Positions 1 to 7,204 of a stretch of DNA of 9,586 bases are shown piece after piece (position 1 is the stretch's first letter; every line of letters begins with the position of its first letter). Location: positions 1 through 9,586 of the forward strand of contig CAMGGF010000037.1 of assembly GCA_946055445.1 (NCBI GenBank), read 5' to 3'. The position numbers were made by a program, and so were the translations under genes. This stretch comes from an uncultured Ruminococcus sp. (GTDB lineage: Bacteria; Bacillota; Clostridia; Oscillospirales; Acutalibacteraceae). The notes beneath the pieces were generated by a model. It saw nothing but the letters and a program-made list of their open reading frames with translations. It was not told the origin of the DNA and ran no database searches.

Positions 1-327
1 TGGATTACAAGTGAACCGATTCGCTACTTTTATGCATCTGCTTTTGTAACGGTTTGGGCGGAAATATTTGCGCGAATCAAAAAGACCCCGACCACCTCCT
101 ACCTTGTGCCCGGATTTGTCCCGATGATTCCCGGCGGTGCGCTATACAGCACAATGACTTTTGCGCTGAATACAGATTGGCCGATGTTTGGAAACGCCGC
201 AATCTACACCATTCAACTTGCATTCGGCATTACGGCGGGAATTGTTGTGGTTTCCTCGGGTATGCGTATGATTGTCGCCGCCTACCGATATCTGCGTGCA
301 CGCGCAAAAACCGGAAGGATAAATTGA
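1..327 (+). CDS. ThrE/YjjB-like threonine/serine exporter subunit (3' end only)
   Basis: The reading frame is open from the window edge to a TGA and gives the last 108 residues of an integral membrane protein. The telling motif is VPGFVPMIPGGALYSTM at about residues 36-52 of the visible part, followed by a long hydrophobic, glycine-rich segment (about 66-90) and a basic tail. In the ThrE_2 (DUF3815, YjjB-like) family a proline- and glycine-rich PGxxPxxPGG loop of this kind sits between membrane helices. Members work with a ThrE_1 (DUF1212) partner, or are fused to one, and export threonine, serine or small dicarboxylates. The partner, if separate, would lie upstream of the window. Small split ThrE_2 proteins are about 150 residues, so roughly a quarter to a third may be missing, but a fused form cannot be excluded. 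The family call is fairly firm; the substrate is unknown. Confidence 0.75.
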   Translation, partial: WITSEPIRYFYASAFVTVWAEIFARIKKTPTTSYLVPGFVPMIPGGALYSTMTFALNTDWPMFGNAAIYTIQLAFGITAGIVVVSSGMRMIVAAYRYLRARAKTGRIN

Positions 328-337
328 GAAAATAGTC

Positions 338-366
338 TTTATTTTTTCGGATACTTGTACTATAAT
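338..366 (+). promoter_or_regulatory. Candidate sigma-A-type promoter for the ktrB-ktrA operon
   Basis: A perfect TATAAT lies at 361-366, about 36 bases before the ktrB start, in an AT-rich gap between the preceding gene and ktrB. No good -35 hexamer is visible: TTTATT at 338-343 has the right 17-base spacing but matches TTGACA poorly. The -10 is the only real evidence. The resulting leader would be only about 30 nt, too short for a riboswitch. Confidence 0.4.
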
Positions 367-402
367 ACTGCTGAAATTTATCAATAACAGGAACATATTG
401 CA

Positions 403-1749
403 ATGAAAAACACTGTCAAGAAGTTTAGATTATCTCCGCTTCGTACCATTATTCTCGGTTATTTCTGCATCATTTTATTTGGCGCATTGTTACTGTGCCT
501 GCCGATTTCTGCAAGAAGCGGACACTGGACAAATCTATATGACGCGCTGTTTACCGCGACATCTGCCACCTGTGTAACGGGTCTGGTTGTTTTCGACACA
601 TACGCCTATTGGTCGGTATTCGGGCAAATCGTTATTCTTTTGATGATTCAGGTCGGCGGTATCGGATTTATGACGCTTGCCATATCGGCAATGACGCTCA
701 CCAAGCACAAAATCGGGTTGCGAAGCCGCTACACCTTGCAGGAATCCGTGAATGCTTCGCAAGTCGGCGGCATTGTCCGTATGACAAGATTTATTTTAAT
801 CGGTACGGCGATTTTTGAAATCAGCGGCGCTGTTTTACTGGCCTTTCGTTTTTGCCCGCAATTCGGCTTATGGAAAGGGCTGTATTTTGCCGTTTTCCAT
901 TCTGTTTCCGCCTTTTGTAATGCGGGATTTGATTTGATGGGCGGCTACGGCGCTTTCTCCTCGTTGACACAGTACGGTGCCGACCCGTTGGTCAACCTGG
1001 TTGTCATTGCTTTAATCATCGTCGGCGGCATCGGGTTCTTTGTTTGGTCCGCCATATCGGCAAACAAATTCCGTTTCCGCCGCTACAAACTGCACACAAA
1101 AGTGGTTTTGTCCACTACAGCCGCGCTAATTCTGATTCCGTTTCTCTTTTTTCTGTGCACGGAACGAAACAACCCGAATTTTGCAGGACAACCCCTCACC
1201 TATATTCTTTCCTGTTTATTTCAAACCGTTACCACGAGAACCGCAGGCTTTAATACGGCGGATTTAACAGCACTGTCCGACGCAACGATTTTGTGTATGA
1301 TTTTCTTAATGCTCATCGGCGGCTCTCCGAGTTCTACGGCGGGCGGTTTAAAAACCACCACGCTTGCCATGCTTGTATCCAGCCTGTTTTCTGTATTTAA
1401 AAAGCGCAAAAACATCACCTGTTTCCGCAGAAGAATCAGCGACGATGCCTTGTTACAGATTATTTCCGTCACGGCGCTGTATATCCTTCTGTTTTTCGGT
1501 TGCGGAATGCTTTTAAGCGCATTTGACAATATAACCGTAAAAGAAGCGCTGTTTGAAACCGCCTCTGCCATCGGTACAGTCGGTTTATCACTCGGCGTTA
1601 CCCCTGATTTAAGTGCGGCGTCACACTTTGTTTTGATGGTGTTAATGTTTTTCGGGCGCGTTGGGGGGCTGACTTTGTTGCTCGCATTCCACGACCACCA
1701 AAGCGTTACACCGTCGAAATATCCGATTGAGAAAATTACCATTGGCTAA
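403..1749 (+). CDS. ktrB: KtrB/TrkH-family potassium uptake channel subunit
   Basis: This is the membrane subunit of a Ktr-type K+ (or Na+-coupled K+) uptake system. At 448 residues it matches the length of KtrB. All four pore-loop repeats of the superfamily are visible: TCVTGL at 56-61, FCNAGF at 171-176, RTAGFN at 279-284 and GTVGLS at 391-396. The conserved filter glycine is present in each. A glycine/serine/threonine-rich stretch at 306-318 (GGSPSSTAGGLKT) matches the intramembrane gating loop of the third repeat, which opens when the RCK ring binds ATP. The ATG is preceded by AGGA at 389-392, a modest ribosome site. The next gene, 12 bases downstream, encodes the cytoplasmic regulator, as expected for a Ktr or Trk pair. 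Which ion is coupled and how selective the channel is cannot be read from sequence. No defect is seen. Confidence 0.95.
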   Translation: MKNTVKKFRLSPLRTIILGYFCIILFGALLLCLPISARSGHWTNLYDALFTATSATCVTGLVVFDTYAYWSVFGQIVILLMIQVGGIGFMTLAISAMTLTKHKIGLRSRYTLQESVNASQVGGIVRMTRFILIGTAIFEISGAVLLAFRFCPQFGLWKGLYFAVFHSVSAFCNAGFDLMGGYGAFSSLTQYGADPLVNLVVIALIIVGGIGFFVWSAISANKFRFRRYKLHTKVVLSTTAALILIPFLFFLCTERNNPNFAGQPLTYILSCLFQTVTTRTAGFNTADLTALSDATILCMIFLMLIGGSPSSTAGGLKTTTLAMLVSSLFSVFKKRKNITCFRRRISDDALLQIISVTALYILLFFGCGMLLSAFDNITVKEALFETASAIGTVGLSLGVTPDLSAASHFVLMVLMFFGRVGGLTLLLAFHDHQSVTPSKYPIEKITIG

Positions 1750-1761
1750 GGAGATAGAAAT

Positions 1762-2406
1762 ATGAAATCCATTTTAATGATTGGGCTCGGCAGATTCGGT
1801 CGCCATATGGCGCAAAAATTTTATGAGCAAGGCAACGATGTTATGGCGGTGGACATTGTGGAAGACCGCGTAAATGTTGTTATGCCGTATGTCACAAACG
1901 CATTAATCGGCGACACCACCGACGAAATGTTTTTGCGTTCTCTGGGCGTTGACAACTACGATTTATGTGTAGTCGCTATCGGCGACAACTTCCAAAGTTC
2001 ATTGGAAACCACTGCCCTTTTGAAAGATTTGGGTGCAAACTACATTTTATCGCGCGCAAGCCGCGATGTGCACGCAAAGTTTTTACTGCGTAACGGCGCA
2101 GACGAGGTTATTTACACCGAAAAAGAAACCGCCGAGCGTTTGGCTGTGAAATTCGGGTACGACAGTATTTTTAACTATATTGAATTAAACAATGATTTTT
2201 CGATTTACGAAATCAGCGTGCCAAGCGGTTGGGTTGGAAAGAGCATTTTAGAAAAAAATGTGCGTTCCAAATACAATATCAGTATTTTGGCGACAAAAGT
2301 CGGCGATGATATTCGCCCCCTGCCGCATCCCGACCATGTTTTTACTGCGGACGAATTGCTGATGGTTCTCGGCAGAAATGAAGATGTGGAACGCTTAATC
2401 AAATAA
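1762..2406 (+). CDS. ktrA: KtrA/TrkA-type RCK regulatory subunit of potassium uptake
   Basis: This is a cytoplasmic gating protein of 214 residues, the size of single-RCK KtrA rather than the doubled TrkA of enterobacteria. The N-terminal Rossmann (TrkA_N) domain shows the nucleotide-binding GLGRFG at 8-13, with an acidic D31 ending the second strand and a GDTTDE segment at 50-55. Residues from about 135 to 214 form the C-terminal RCK_C (TrkA_C) lobe. In the family an octameric ring binds ATP or ADP and opens the KtrB dimer; RCK_C often binds cyclic di-AMP, which closes the channel in Firmicutes. Whether this protein binds cyclic di-AMP is not evident. A strong AAGGAG at 1748-1753 overlaps the ktrB stop codon and sets this start. 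The gene is co-transcribed with ktrB and ends just before a terminator. Confidence 0.95.
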   Translation: MKSILMIGLGRFGRHMAQKFYEQGNDVMAVDIVEDRVNVVMPYVTNALIGDTTDEMFLRSLGVDNYDLCVVAIGDNFQSSLETTALLKDLGANYILSRASRDVHAKFLLRNGADEVIYTEKETAERLAVKFGYDSIFNYIELNNDFSIYEISVPSGWVGKSILEKNVRSKYNISILATKVGDDIRPLPHPDHVFTADELLMVLGRNEDVERLIK

Positions 2407-2411
2407 AACGT

Positions 2412-2436
2412 GGGGCAGCGCGTCTGCCCCGTTTTT
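2412..2436 (+). terminator. Intrinsic terminator after ktrA, directly before the ABC-F gene
   Basis: The stem GGGGCAG (2412-2418) pairs with CTGCCCC (2424-2430) across the 5-base loop CGCGT, and five T residues follow at 2432-2436. Two wobble pairs could lengthen the base. It begins 5 bases after the ktrA stop. It could end the ktr operon, or act as an attenuator for the ABC-F gene that starts 19 bases later. Confidence 0.85.
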
Positions 2437-2444
2437 GTGTATTC

Positions 2445-2448
2445 GGAG
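2445..2448 (+). promoter_or_regulatory. Ribosome binding site that fixes the ABC-F start
   Basis: GGAG lies 7 bases before the ATG at 2456. The frame is open further upstream to a TTG at 2435, but that codon lies in the terminator T-tract and has no ribosome site, so the ATG is chosen. Confidence 0.75.
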
Positions 2449-2455
2449 AAAAACT

Positions 2456-4363
2456 ATGCTAATCACACTGCACCAAATTCAAAAAAGTTTTTTAGACGAA
2501 ACGGTTTTAAAAAACATTGATTTAACCGTTTCCGCGCAAGACCGCATCGGCCTTTTGGGCGTAAACGGCGTCGGCAAGACCACGCTGTTAAATATAATCA
2601 GCGGTTGTTTGTCCTATGACGCAGGCGAATACAGCGCAAAACGCAATTTGGCCATTGGGTATTTAAAGCAAAATGAGGCGCTTAACTCGGAAAACACCTT
2701 GCAATCCGAAATTCAGTCTGCGCTCGCCTGCGTATACCGTCTGCGTAAAGAGATGGAAGCATTATCGCAAAAAATAGCGACCGCCGCACCCGACTCCCCG
2801 CAATATGCCGATTTCACCGAACAGTATGAAACACTTTCAAACGAATATGCCGCGGCAGACGGGTATCAAGCCGATGTGCGCATTCAAATCATTTTAAACG
2901 GCTTGGGTTTTGGGGATTTTGACTTGCAAAGCAAAGTGAAAACATTAAGCGGCGGCGAAAAAATCCGCTTTGCAATGGCAAAGGTTCTTTTGCAAAATCC
3001 GGAACTGTTGATTTTAGACGAGCCGACCAATCACCTGGACTTTTCTATGTTGACTTGGCTGGAAAACTATTTGGAGAACTACAAAGGCGCGGTTATCGTT
3101 GTTTCGCATGACCGCTTTTTCTTGGACCGCGTCGCCAAAGATATTTGTGAATTGGAACACGGCGAACTTGTGCGCTACAAGGGCGGATATTCCGCGTTTT
3201 TACAGCAAAAGGAAGAGCGTACAAAAGCGCTCGAAAAAGCCTATAAAAAGCAACAGGAAGAATTAGAGGCTATGCGCGAATATGTGCGCAGAAACTTGGC
3301 GAAATCCAGCAGTACAAACAGCGTCGGTTCGCGGGTGAAAGCACTTGAAAAAATGGAACTCGCCGCCAAACCGAATCCGCGGCAAAAAACAGCAAAATTT
3401 CAGTTTGCGTTTGATTACGAACCGTTTAAATCCGTGTTAACGCTTGAAAATGTCGGTGTGTATGTGGGCAATTCACAAAGCGGCAAACAGTTATATGACG
3501 GCGTATCGTTTACCGTGGAAAAAGGCGATAAAATTGCGATTATCGGTAAAAACGGCGTCGGAAAAACCTCTTTACTAAAAGCCGTTTTGCGAAAAATCCC
3601 TTACACGGGCAAAATTCAAATCGGCGGCAATGTGAAGATTTCCTATTTTGACCAAGAACTTGCCGATTTAAACTTAAATGATACCGTGATAGAAGCGGTA
3701 CACCGCCGTTTCCCCGGGAAAACCGATTTGGAAATCCGCAGTGCGCTCGGCAGGCTGTTAATTGAAGAGGACGCGGTTTTTAAGCGTGTGCGTGAACTTT
3801 CGGGCGCAAACCGCGCAAAAGTCGCGTTTTGCATCATTATGTTTGAACGCAGTAATTTTTTAATTTTAGATGAGCCGACCAACCATTTGGATTACACGGC
3901 AAAAGAAGCGTTAGACGCGGCACTGCAAGCATACGAAGGCACTTTGCTGACGGTTTCGCATGACCGTTATTTTTTAAGCCGCGTACCGAACAAAATTTTA
4001 GAAATGTTCCCGACGGGTATCAAAATGTATGCGGGCGGGTATCGGGAATACTGCACCGCACAGGAAAGCGCACCGAAAGTGACAGCGGAAAGTGCGGCGG
4101 AAAAAGAAGTTTCCGCGCAAAAACAAGTTTATGAGGCAAATAAGAAAAACAAGGCGGAAGAACGCAAACGCCGTGCCCGCCTTGCTTTGTTGCAAAAAGA
4201 AATTGAAGAGATTTATTTACAGTTAAACGCACTGAAAGCAGAATGTGAACTGCCGGAAGTTGCCGACAACTATGTTCGGCTTTCCGAATTGCTGGAACAA
4301 ATTGCCGCTTTGGAAGAAGAAGTCGAGGACAAGGAAACCGAGTGGTTGGAACTGTCGGAATAA
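2456..4363 (+). CDS. ABC-F family ATPase (ribosome-associated, YdiF/Uup-like)
   Basis: This is a soluble duplicated ABC ATPase of 635 residues with no membrane segment. NBD1 has Walker A GVNGVGKT (35-42), Q72, signature LSGGE (164-168), Walker B LLILDEP (184-190) with E189, and switch H218. A charged helical linker at about 245-315 corresponds to the P-site tRNA interaction motif of ABC-F proteins. NBD2 has Walker A GKNGVGKT (364-371), Q400, Walker B FLILDEP (468-474) with E473, and H502. Its signature reads LSGAN (448-452) in place of LSGGE. A lysine- and glutamate-rich coiled-coil tail covers about 540-635. ABC-F proteins bind the ribosomal E site; some relieve stalling and some confer resistance to ribosome-targeting antibiotics. 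Length and tail suggest a housekeeping YdiF/Uup-like member, but a resistance role cannot be ruled out. The gene converges with the next one, leaving 6 bases between stops. Confidence 0.93.
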   Translation: MLITLHQIQKSFLDETVLKNIDLTVSAQDRIGLLGVNGVGKTTLLNIISGCLSYDAGEYSAKRNLAIGYLKQNEALNSENTLQSEIQSALACVYRLRKEMEALSQKIATAAPDSPQYADFTEQYETLSNEYAAADGYQADVRIQIILNGLGFGDFDLQSKVKTLSGGEKIRFAMAKVLLQNPELLILDEPTNHLDFSMLTWLENYLENYKGAVIVVSHDRFFLDRVAKDICELEHGELVRYKGGYSAFLQQKEERTKALEKAYKKQQEELEAMREYVRRNLAKSSSTNSVGSRVKALEKMELAAKPNPRQKTAKFQFAFDYEPFKSVLTLENVGVYVGNSQSGKQLYDGVSFTVEKGDKIAIIGKNGVGKTSLLKAVLRKIPYTGKIQIGGNVKISYFDQELADLNLNDTVIEAVHRRFPGKTDLEIRSALGRLLIEEDAVFKRVRELSGANRAKVAFCIIMFERSNFLILDEPTNHLDYTAKEALDAALQAYEGTLLTVSHDRYFLSRVPNKILEMFPTGIKMYAGGYREYCTAQESAPKVTAESAAEKEVSAQKQVYEANKKNKAEERKRRARLALLQKEIEEIYLQLNALKAECELPEVADNYVRLSELLEQIAALEEEVEDKETEWLELSE

Positions 4364-4369
4364 CGCCGA

Positions 4370-5269
4370 TTATTTATTTTGAAAAGCGTCTGTCGTCATG
4401 CAATCCAACAAGACAGCAATATTTTGCAGTTGTGCGCGTGTGCGCTGTGTTTCTTTTTCCAAATGGAACGAGCGAAACAGCGGCGGCTCAAAAGAATCTC
4501 TCTGTTCTTGCAGAACAAGGTACAGCATATCCCCGCTAACAGTAATCATACATTTTTCATCTGTCAACTCCGCCATCATTTGCAGTGTCCGTTTCATCTT
4601 TTCCGTGAGCAGAACTTGATTATATTCGGATTGGATTGTATAACAGGAAAAGATTTCGTCAAATTTCGCATCGCCTGTTTTTATGCATTTTGTACTGCCT
4701 TTCGGCAAGTTTGCCCTGTGAAATCCTTGTTGCAGTATGCAAAGGCGTTGCGGAAAGATGCGGTTACATTCTAAAGCAAAAACCTGACCTTTAAAATGCG
4801 ATTTGCAAAAATCGCAAATTTGAAAAGTATGTCCGCGATATGTGCCGACCGTTAAATCGTTTGCGGTATACTTTTCCCCTACGCCTAAAATATGCGCCGC
4901 TTGGAGTGTTGTGCGTTCCATTCGCCCGTTGGGCAATACGGTGGTCAACCCACTTCCAAACACTTCTTCCAATGTAGGATTAAGCAACAGTTTTTTGTAT
5001 TCGCTTCGTGCCGCACTGTGCGCGCGAATAAGCGCGGGTGCCAATACAATACAAGGGCCTGCCAAAAAGTATGCCCACAGCCGCTCTCTTGTTGAAGCGG
5101 TAAGCCGAAAAGCAGGATGCGAAAATGCGCAAATTATAAAAATGAAAAAGCCTAAAAGAAGAATACTATACAACACGCAAGACAAAATAAATGTCCGCCG
5201 AAAAGTCTTGCGTTTTTTTATAAATGATTGATACAATTCCGATTGCACGCCGTTCTTCCCCTGTTCCAT
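4370..5269 (-). CDS. DUF3137-like membrane protein of unknown function
   Basis: The protein has 299 residues. A basic, polar N-terminus precedes two hydrophobic helices (about 26-49 and 64-83) that form a membrane hairpin. A soluble domain of about 215 residues follows. The stretch around 198-265, with KFDEIF at 202-207, a later YNQVLLTEKM segment (216-225) and MLYLVLQ (248-254), resembles DUF3137 (galanin-like) proteins, whose function is unknown. Both termini are probably cytoplasmic. A CxxC pair (C152, C155) and further cysteines at 168, 177, 195, 209 and 240 are visible; whether they bind metal is unknown. The frame also has an ATG at 5296, but it lies upstream of or within a promoter-like -10 and has no ribosome site, whereas the ATG at 5269 follows GGAGGG. 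The family call rests on pattern memory and is moderate. Confidence 0.75.
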   Translation of the reverse strand: MEQGKNGVQSELYQSFIKKRKTFRRTFILSCVLYSILLLGFFIFIICAFSHPAFRLTASTRERLWAYFLAGPCIVLAPALIRAHSAARSEYKKLLLNPTLEEVFGSGLTTVLPNGRMERTTLQAAHILGVGEKYTANDLTVGTYRGHTFQICDFCKSHFKGQVFALECNRIFPQRLCILQQGFHRANLPKGSTKCIKTGDAKFDEIFSCYTIQSEYNQVLLTEKMKRTLQMMAELTDEKCMITVSGDMLYLVLQEQRDSFEPPLFRSFHLEKETQRTRAQLQNIAVLLDCMTTDAFQNK

Positions 5270-5275
5270 TTGTAT

Positions 5276-5281
5276 CCCTCC
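5276..5281 (-). promoter_or_regulatory. Ribosome binding site that fixes the start of the DUF3137-like gene
   Basis: On the - strand GGAGGG ends 6 bases before the ATG at 5269-5267. No comparable site precedes the longer in-frame start at 5296, so the shorter protein is preferred. Confidence 0.75.
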
Positions 5282-5287
5282 GCCGTA

Positions 5288-5316
5288 AGTATACATAATT
5301 GCGTGCCATATTGCAA
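5288..5316 (-). promoter_or_regulatory. Candidate proximal promoter for the DUF3137-like gene
   Basis: On the - strand TTGCAA (5316-5311) and TATACT (5293-5288) are separated by exactly 17 bases. They match the sigma-A consensus 4/6 and 5/6. Transcription would begin near 5281, leaving a leader of only about 12 nt with the ribosome site at its very 5' end. That is tight, so the more distal candidate may be used instead. Confidence 0.4.
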
Positions 5317-5358
5317 TCTTTTTACATAAACACGATTGATTTCATAAACAAAATGTAA

Positions 5359-5388
5359 ATTATTCGTCGGTTTTGCCGAATTTGTAAA
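5359..5388 (-). promoter_or_regulatory. Candidate distal promoter for the DUF3137-like gene
   Basis: On the - strand TTTACA (5388-5383) and AATAAT (5364-5359) are 18 bases apart, and each matches consensus 5/6. It would give a leader of about 80 nt. An imperfect palindrome at 5362-5381 fills its spacer, which would suit control by a bound protein. Confidence 0.35.
5362..5381. repeat. Imperfect 20-base palindrome between divergent genes
   Basis: The half-sites ATTCG (5362-5366) and CGAAT (5377-5381) are exact inverted copies separated by 10 bases, with one more matching pair (C5368 with G5375) inside. It lies between the divergent promoters, 15 bases before the rightward -35. It could be a small operator or chance in AT-rich DNA. 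Confidence 0.3.
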
Positions 5389-5396
5389 AATAGTTC

Positions 5397-5425
5397 TTGT
5401 AACTTTCTTAAAAATAGTATAAAAT
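5397..5425 (+). promoter_or_regulatory. Candidate promoter for the parvulin foldase gene
   Basis: TTGTAA (5397-5402) and TAAAAT (5420-5425) are 17 bases apart, matching sigma-A consensus 4/6 and 5/6. The leader would be about 60 nt. It includes a small hairpin (TTGCGG at 5444-5449 pairing with CCGCAA at 5456-5461) ahead of the ribosome site AAAGGA at 5478-5483. The rest of the gap between the two gene starts (5270-5493) shows no gene. Confidence 0.55.
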
Positions 5426-5493
5426 AGTTTTGTTTAATCGTGTTTGCGGTATTCTCCGCAAGCCGAAATCAACTGATAAAGGATGAAATCTGA

Positions 5494-7182
5494 ATGGAAA
5501 ACAACCAAGTCGAAAAAAGCCAGGCAGAACTTTACCGCGAGGAACGCAAAAAGCGTATGGACTCGGCGGCGAAGAAAAATGCGAGAAAGAGCCCGCAGGC
5601 TGCAAAGGCAAAAAAAGTAATCGGCAAGGTAATTGCCGTTGTACTTGCCGTTGTTATCGGTGTTGCGGCTTTATACGGAGTTTTTAACTTCTTCGGTCTG
5701 CCGCAAAAAGTTTTAACTGCCGCCAAAATCGGTGATGAACGGATTTCCGTTGCAAAGTACAACTTCTATTATATGGATTTGTTTTTGAGCGTGCGTAACC
5801 AATCCTCTTCATACGATTCCCAGTACGGCAGCGGGTACGGTGCAATGTATACCGGTTTTGATACAAGCAAAACGCCGATGGAGCAAGAATACACGCGTGA
5901 TGATACTTTGGTAGGTTTTGACGGCGAAACGCCTACTTGGGCGGATTATTTCCGTATTACAACTTTAGACTATTTGCAAACCTATACCGCATATGCAAAA
6001 TTGGCGCGTGATGCCGGCTTAACATTGAACGAGGAAGAATTGGCTGAAATTGACGAGCAAATTGAGTCCATTCGTTCCACGGCAGCGTCTAGCGATTATT
6101 CCTTGAACCGTTTCCTTGTCAATACATACGGCAAAGGCGTAAATGAAAAACTCTTGCGCGAGATTATGGAAGAAAGACAACTTGCCGCAAATTATGCTGA
6201 GCAAAAGCAAAATGAAGTGATTGACAGCATCACAGACGAGCAAATTGTTGCGGAATATGACGCAAATACAGCAAACTACGCATTGTTAAGCGTACACGGC
6301 TTTGTCGTTGCCGCAGATACTTCTGCGCTTGCAGATGACGCAACCGATGACGAAAAGGCCGCCGCAACAACCGAGGCAATGGCAAAAGCCAAAGAACAGG
6401 CAGATGCTTATGCGGCAAAAGTAACCAGTCCCGAAACACTGTATGCACAGGCAAAAGCATACAATGATAAGGCTACGGAATCTTCCGTAAAATTGGAAGA
6501 CATTACCGCTGCAAATCTTGCAACTGCTTTCGGTGACGCGGCGCGCGATTGGGCAATCGCTTCTGACCGCGCTGTCGGCGATGTGACGGTTCTGGAAAGT
6601 GCAAACGGCTACGCTGTTGTTTATATGGCAGAACTCCCCCACAAAGATGTTACAAAGCCGGTCGATGTTCGCCATGTTTTAATTCAGTTTGACAGCAAAA
6701 CCGACAGCGACGGCAATACCGTTGCCTTGACCGATTCGGAAAAAGCCGTGTACTATCAGCAAGCGGAAGCGCTGTATAAACAGTTCTTGGAAAATCCGAC
6801 GGAAGACAACTTCGCCGCCATCGCCAACAACAACAGCGATGATACCGGTTCCAACACCAACGGCGGTTTGTATGAAGAAGTGCATGTCGGCGATATGGTT
6901 ACGGCATTTAACGACTGGTGCTTTGACCCTGTCAGAAAACCCGGCGACAGCGGCATTATTGAAACGAACTACGGCTATCACATTATGTACTATGTCGGCA
7001 ATGACCACGAGGAAACTTGGAAATCCGATGTCCGTAATTCTTTGGCGTATACAGCCTATGAAGAGTTCGATAAGGAAATCACCGAAGGTGAAACTTATCA
7101 GAAATCCGAATCCAAATGGGCAATCAAATGGAGTGCTTCTCAGTTAGAAAACCTGATTACAAGAAGATATATCAATTATTGA
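5494..7182 (+). CDS. Membrane-anchored PrsA/SurA-like parvulin peptidyl-prolyl isomerase
   Basis: This is a 562-residue extracytoplasmic foldase. A basic cytoplasmic N-terminus (1-42, rich in K and R) is followed by one hydrophobic segment (43-67). No lipobox cysteine is present, so it should be a signal-anchored protein rather than a PrsA lipoprotein. Residues of about 75-245 look like the SurA_N/PrsA chaperone domain. Residues 388-502 form a parvulin domain: the opening strand carries H394 (VRHVLIQF, 392-399) and the closing strand carries H496 (GYHIMYY, 494-500), with GGLYEEV (457-463) between. Residues 262-383 look like a second, degenerate parvulin copy that keeps H268 but has A374 where H496 aligns. 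The likely role is folding of secreted or cell-wall proteins. The gene stands alone, divergent from the DUF3137-like gene, and ends at a strong terminator. Confidence 0.9.
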   Translation: MENNQVEKSQAELYREERKKRMDSAAKKNARKSPQAAKAKKVIGKVIAVVLAVVIGVAALYGVFNFFGLPQKVLTAAKIGDERISVAKYNFYYMDLFLSVRNQSSSYDSQYGSGYGAMYTGFDTSKTPMEQEYTRDDTLVGFDGETPTWADYFRITTLDYLQTYTAYAKLARDAGLTLNEEELAEIDEQIESIRSTAASSDYSLNRFLVNTYGKGVNEKLLREIMEERQLAANYAEQKQNEVIDSITDEQIVAEYDANTANYALLSVHGFVVAADTSALADDATDDEKAAATTEAMAKAKEQADAYAAKVTSPETLYAQAKAYNDKATESSVKLEDITAANLATAFGDAARDWAIASDRAVGDVTVLESANGYAVVYMAELPHKDVTKPVDVRHVLIQFDSKTDSDGNTVALTDSEKAVYYQQAEALYKQFLENPTEDNFAAIANNNSDDTGSNTNGGLYEEVHVGDMVTAFNDWCFDPVRKPGDSGIIETNYGYHIMYYVGNDHEETWKSDVRNSLAYTAYEEFDKEITEGETYQKSESKWAIKWSASQLENLITRRYINY

Positions 7183-7204
7183 TTTACGCTGAAAGAAATG
7201 CAAT

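Noticed and set aside
328..402. Cyclic di-AMP (ydaO-type) riboswitch before the potassium operon
   Set aside because: Such leaders control ktr genes in some Firmicutes, but only 75 bases separate the genes and the likely leader is about 30 nt, too short for that structure.
1221..1742. A 173-codon open frame on the - strand antisense to ktrB
   Set aside because: It lies entirely over a clear KtrB coding frame with all pore motifs, resembles no family I know and has no ribosome site. It is a shadow frame.
4355..4380. Weak terminator at the ABC-F 3' end (TCGG/CCGA followed by a T-rich stretch)
   Set aside because: The stem has only 4 or 5 base pairs, overlaps the stop codon and the T-tract is interrupted. 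Too weak to annotate.
4379..5231. Two + strand frames of about 130 codons opposite the DUF3137-like gene
   Set aside because: The - strand frame is longer and has membrane helices, a family-like domain, a strong ribosome site and a promoter. The + strand frames have none of these.
6286..6675. Antisense frames within the foldase gene, up to 129 codons
   Set aside because: Cysteine- and histidine-rich low-quality translations opposite a well-supported gene; no independent signals.
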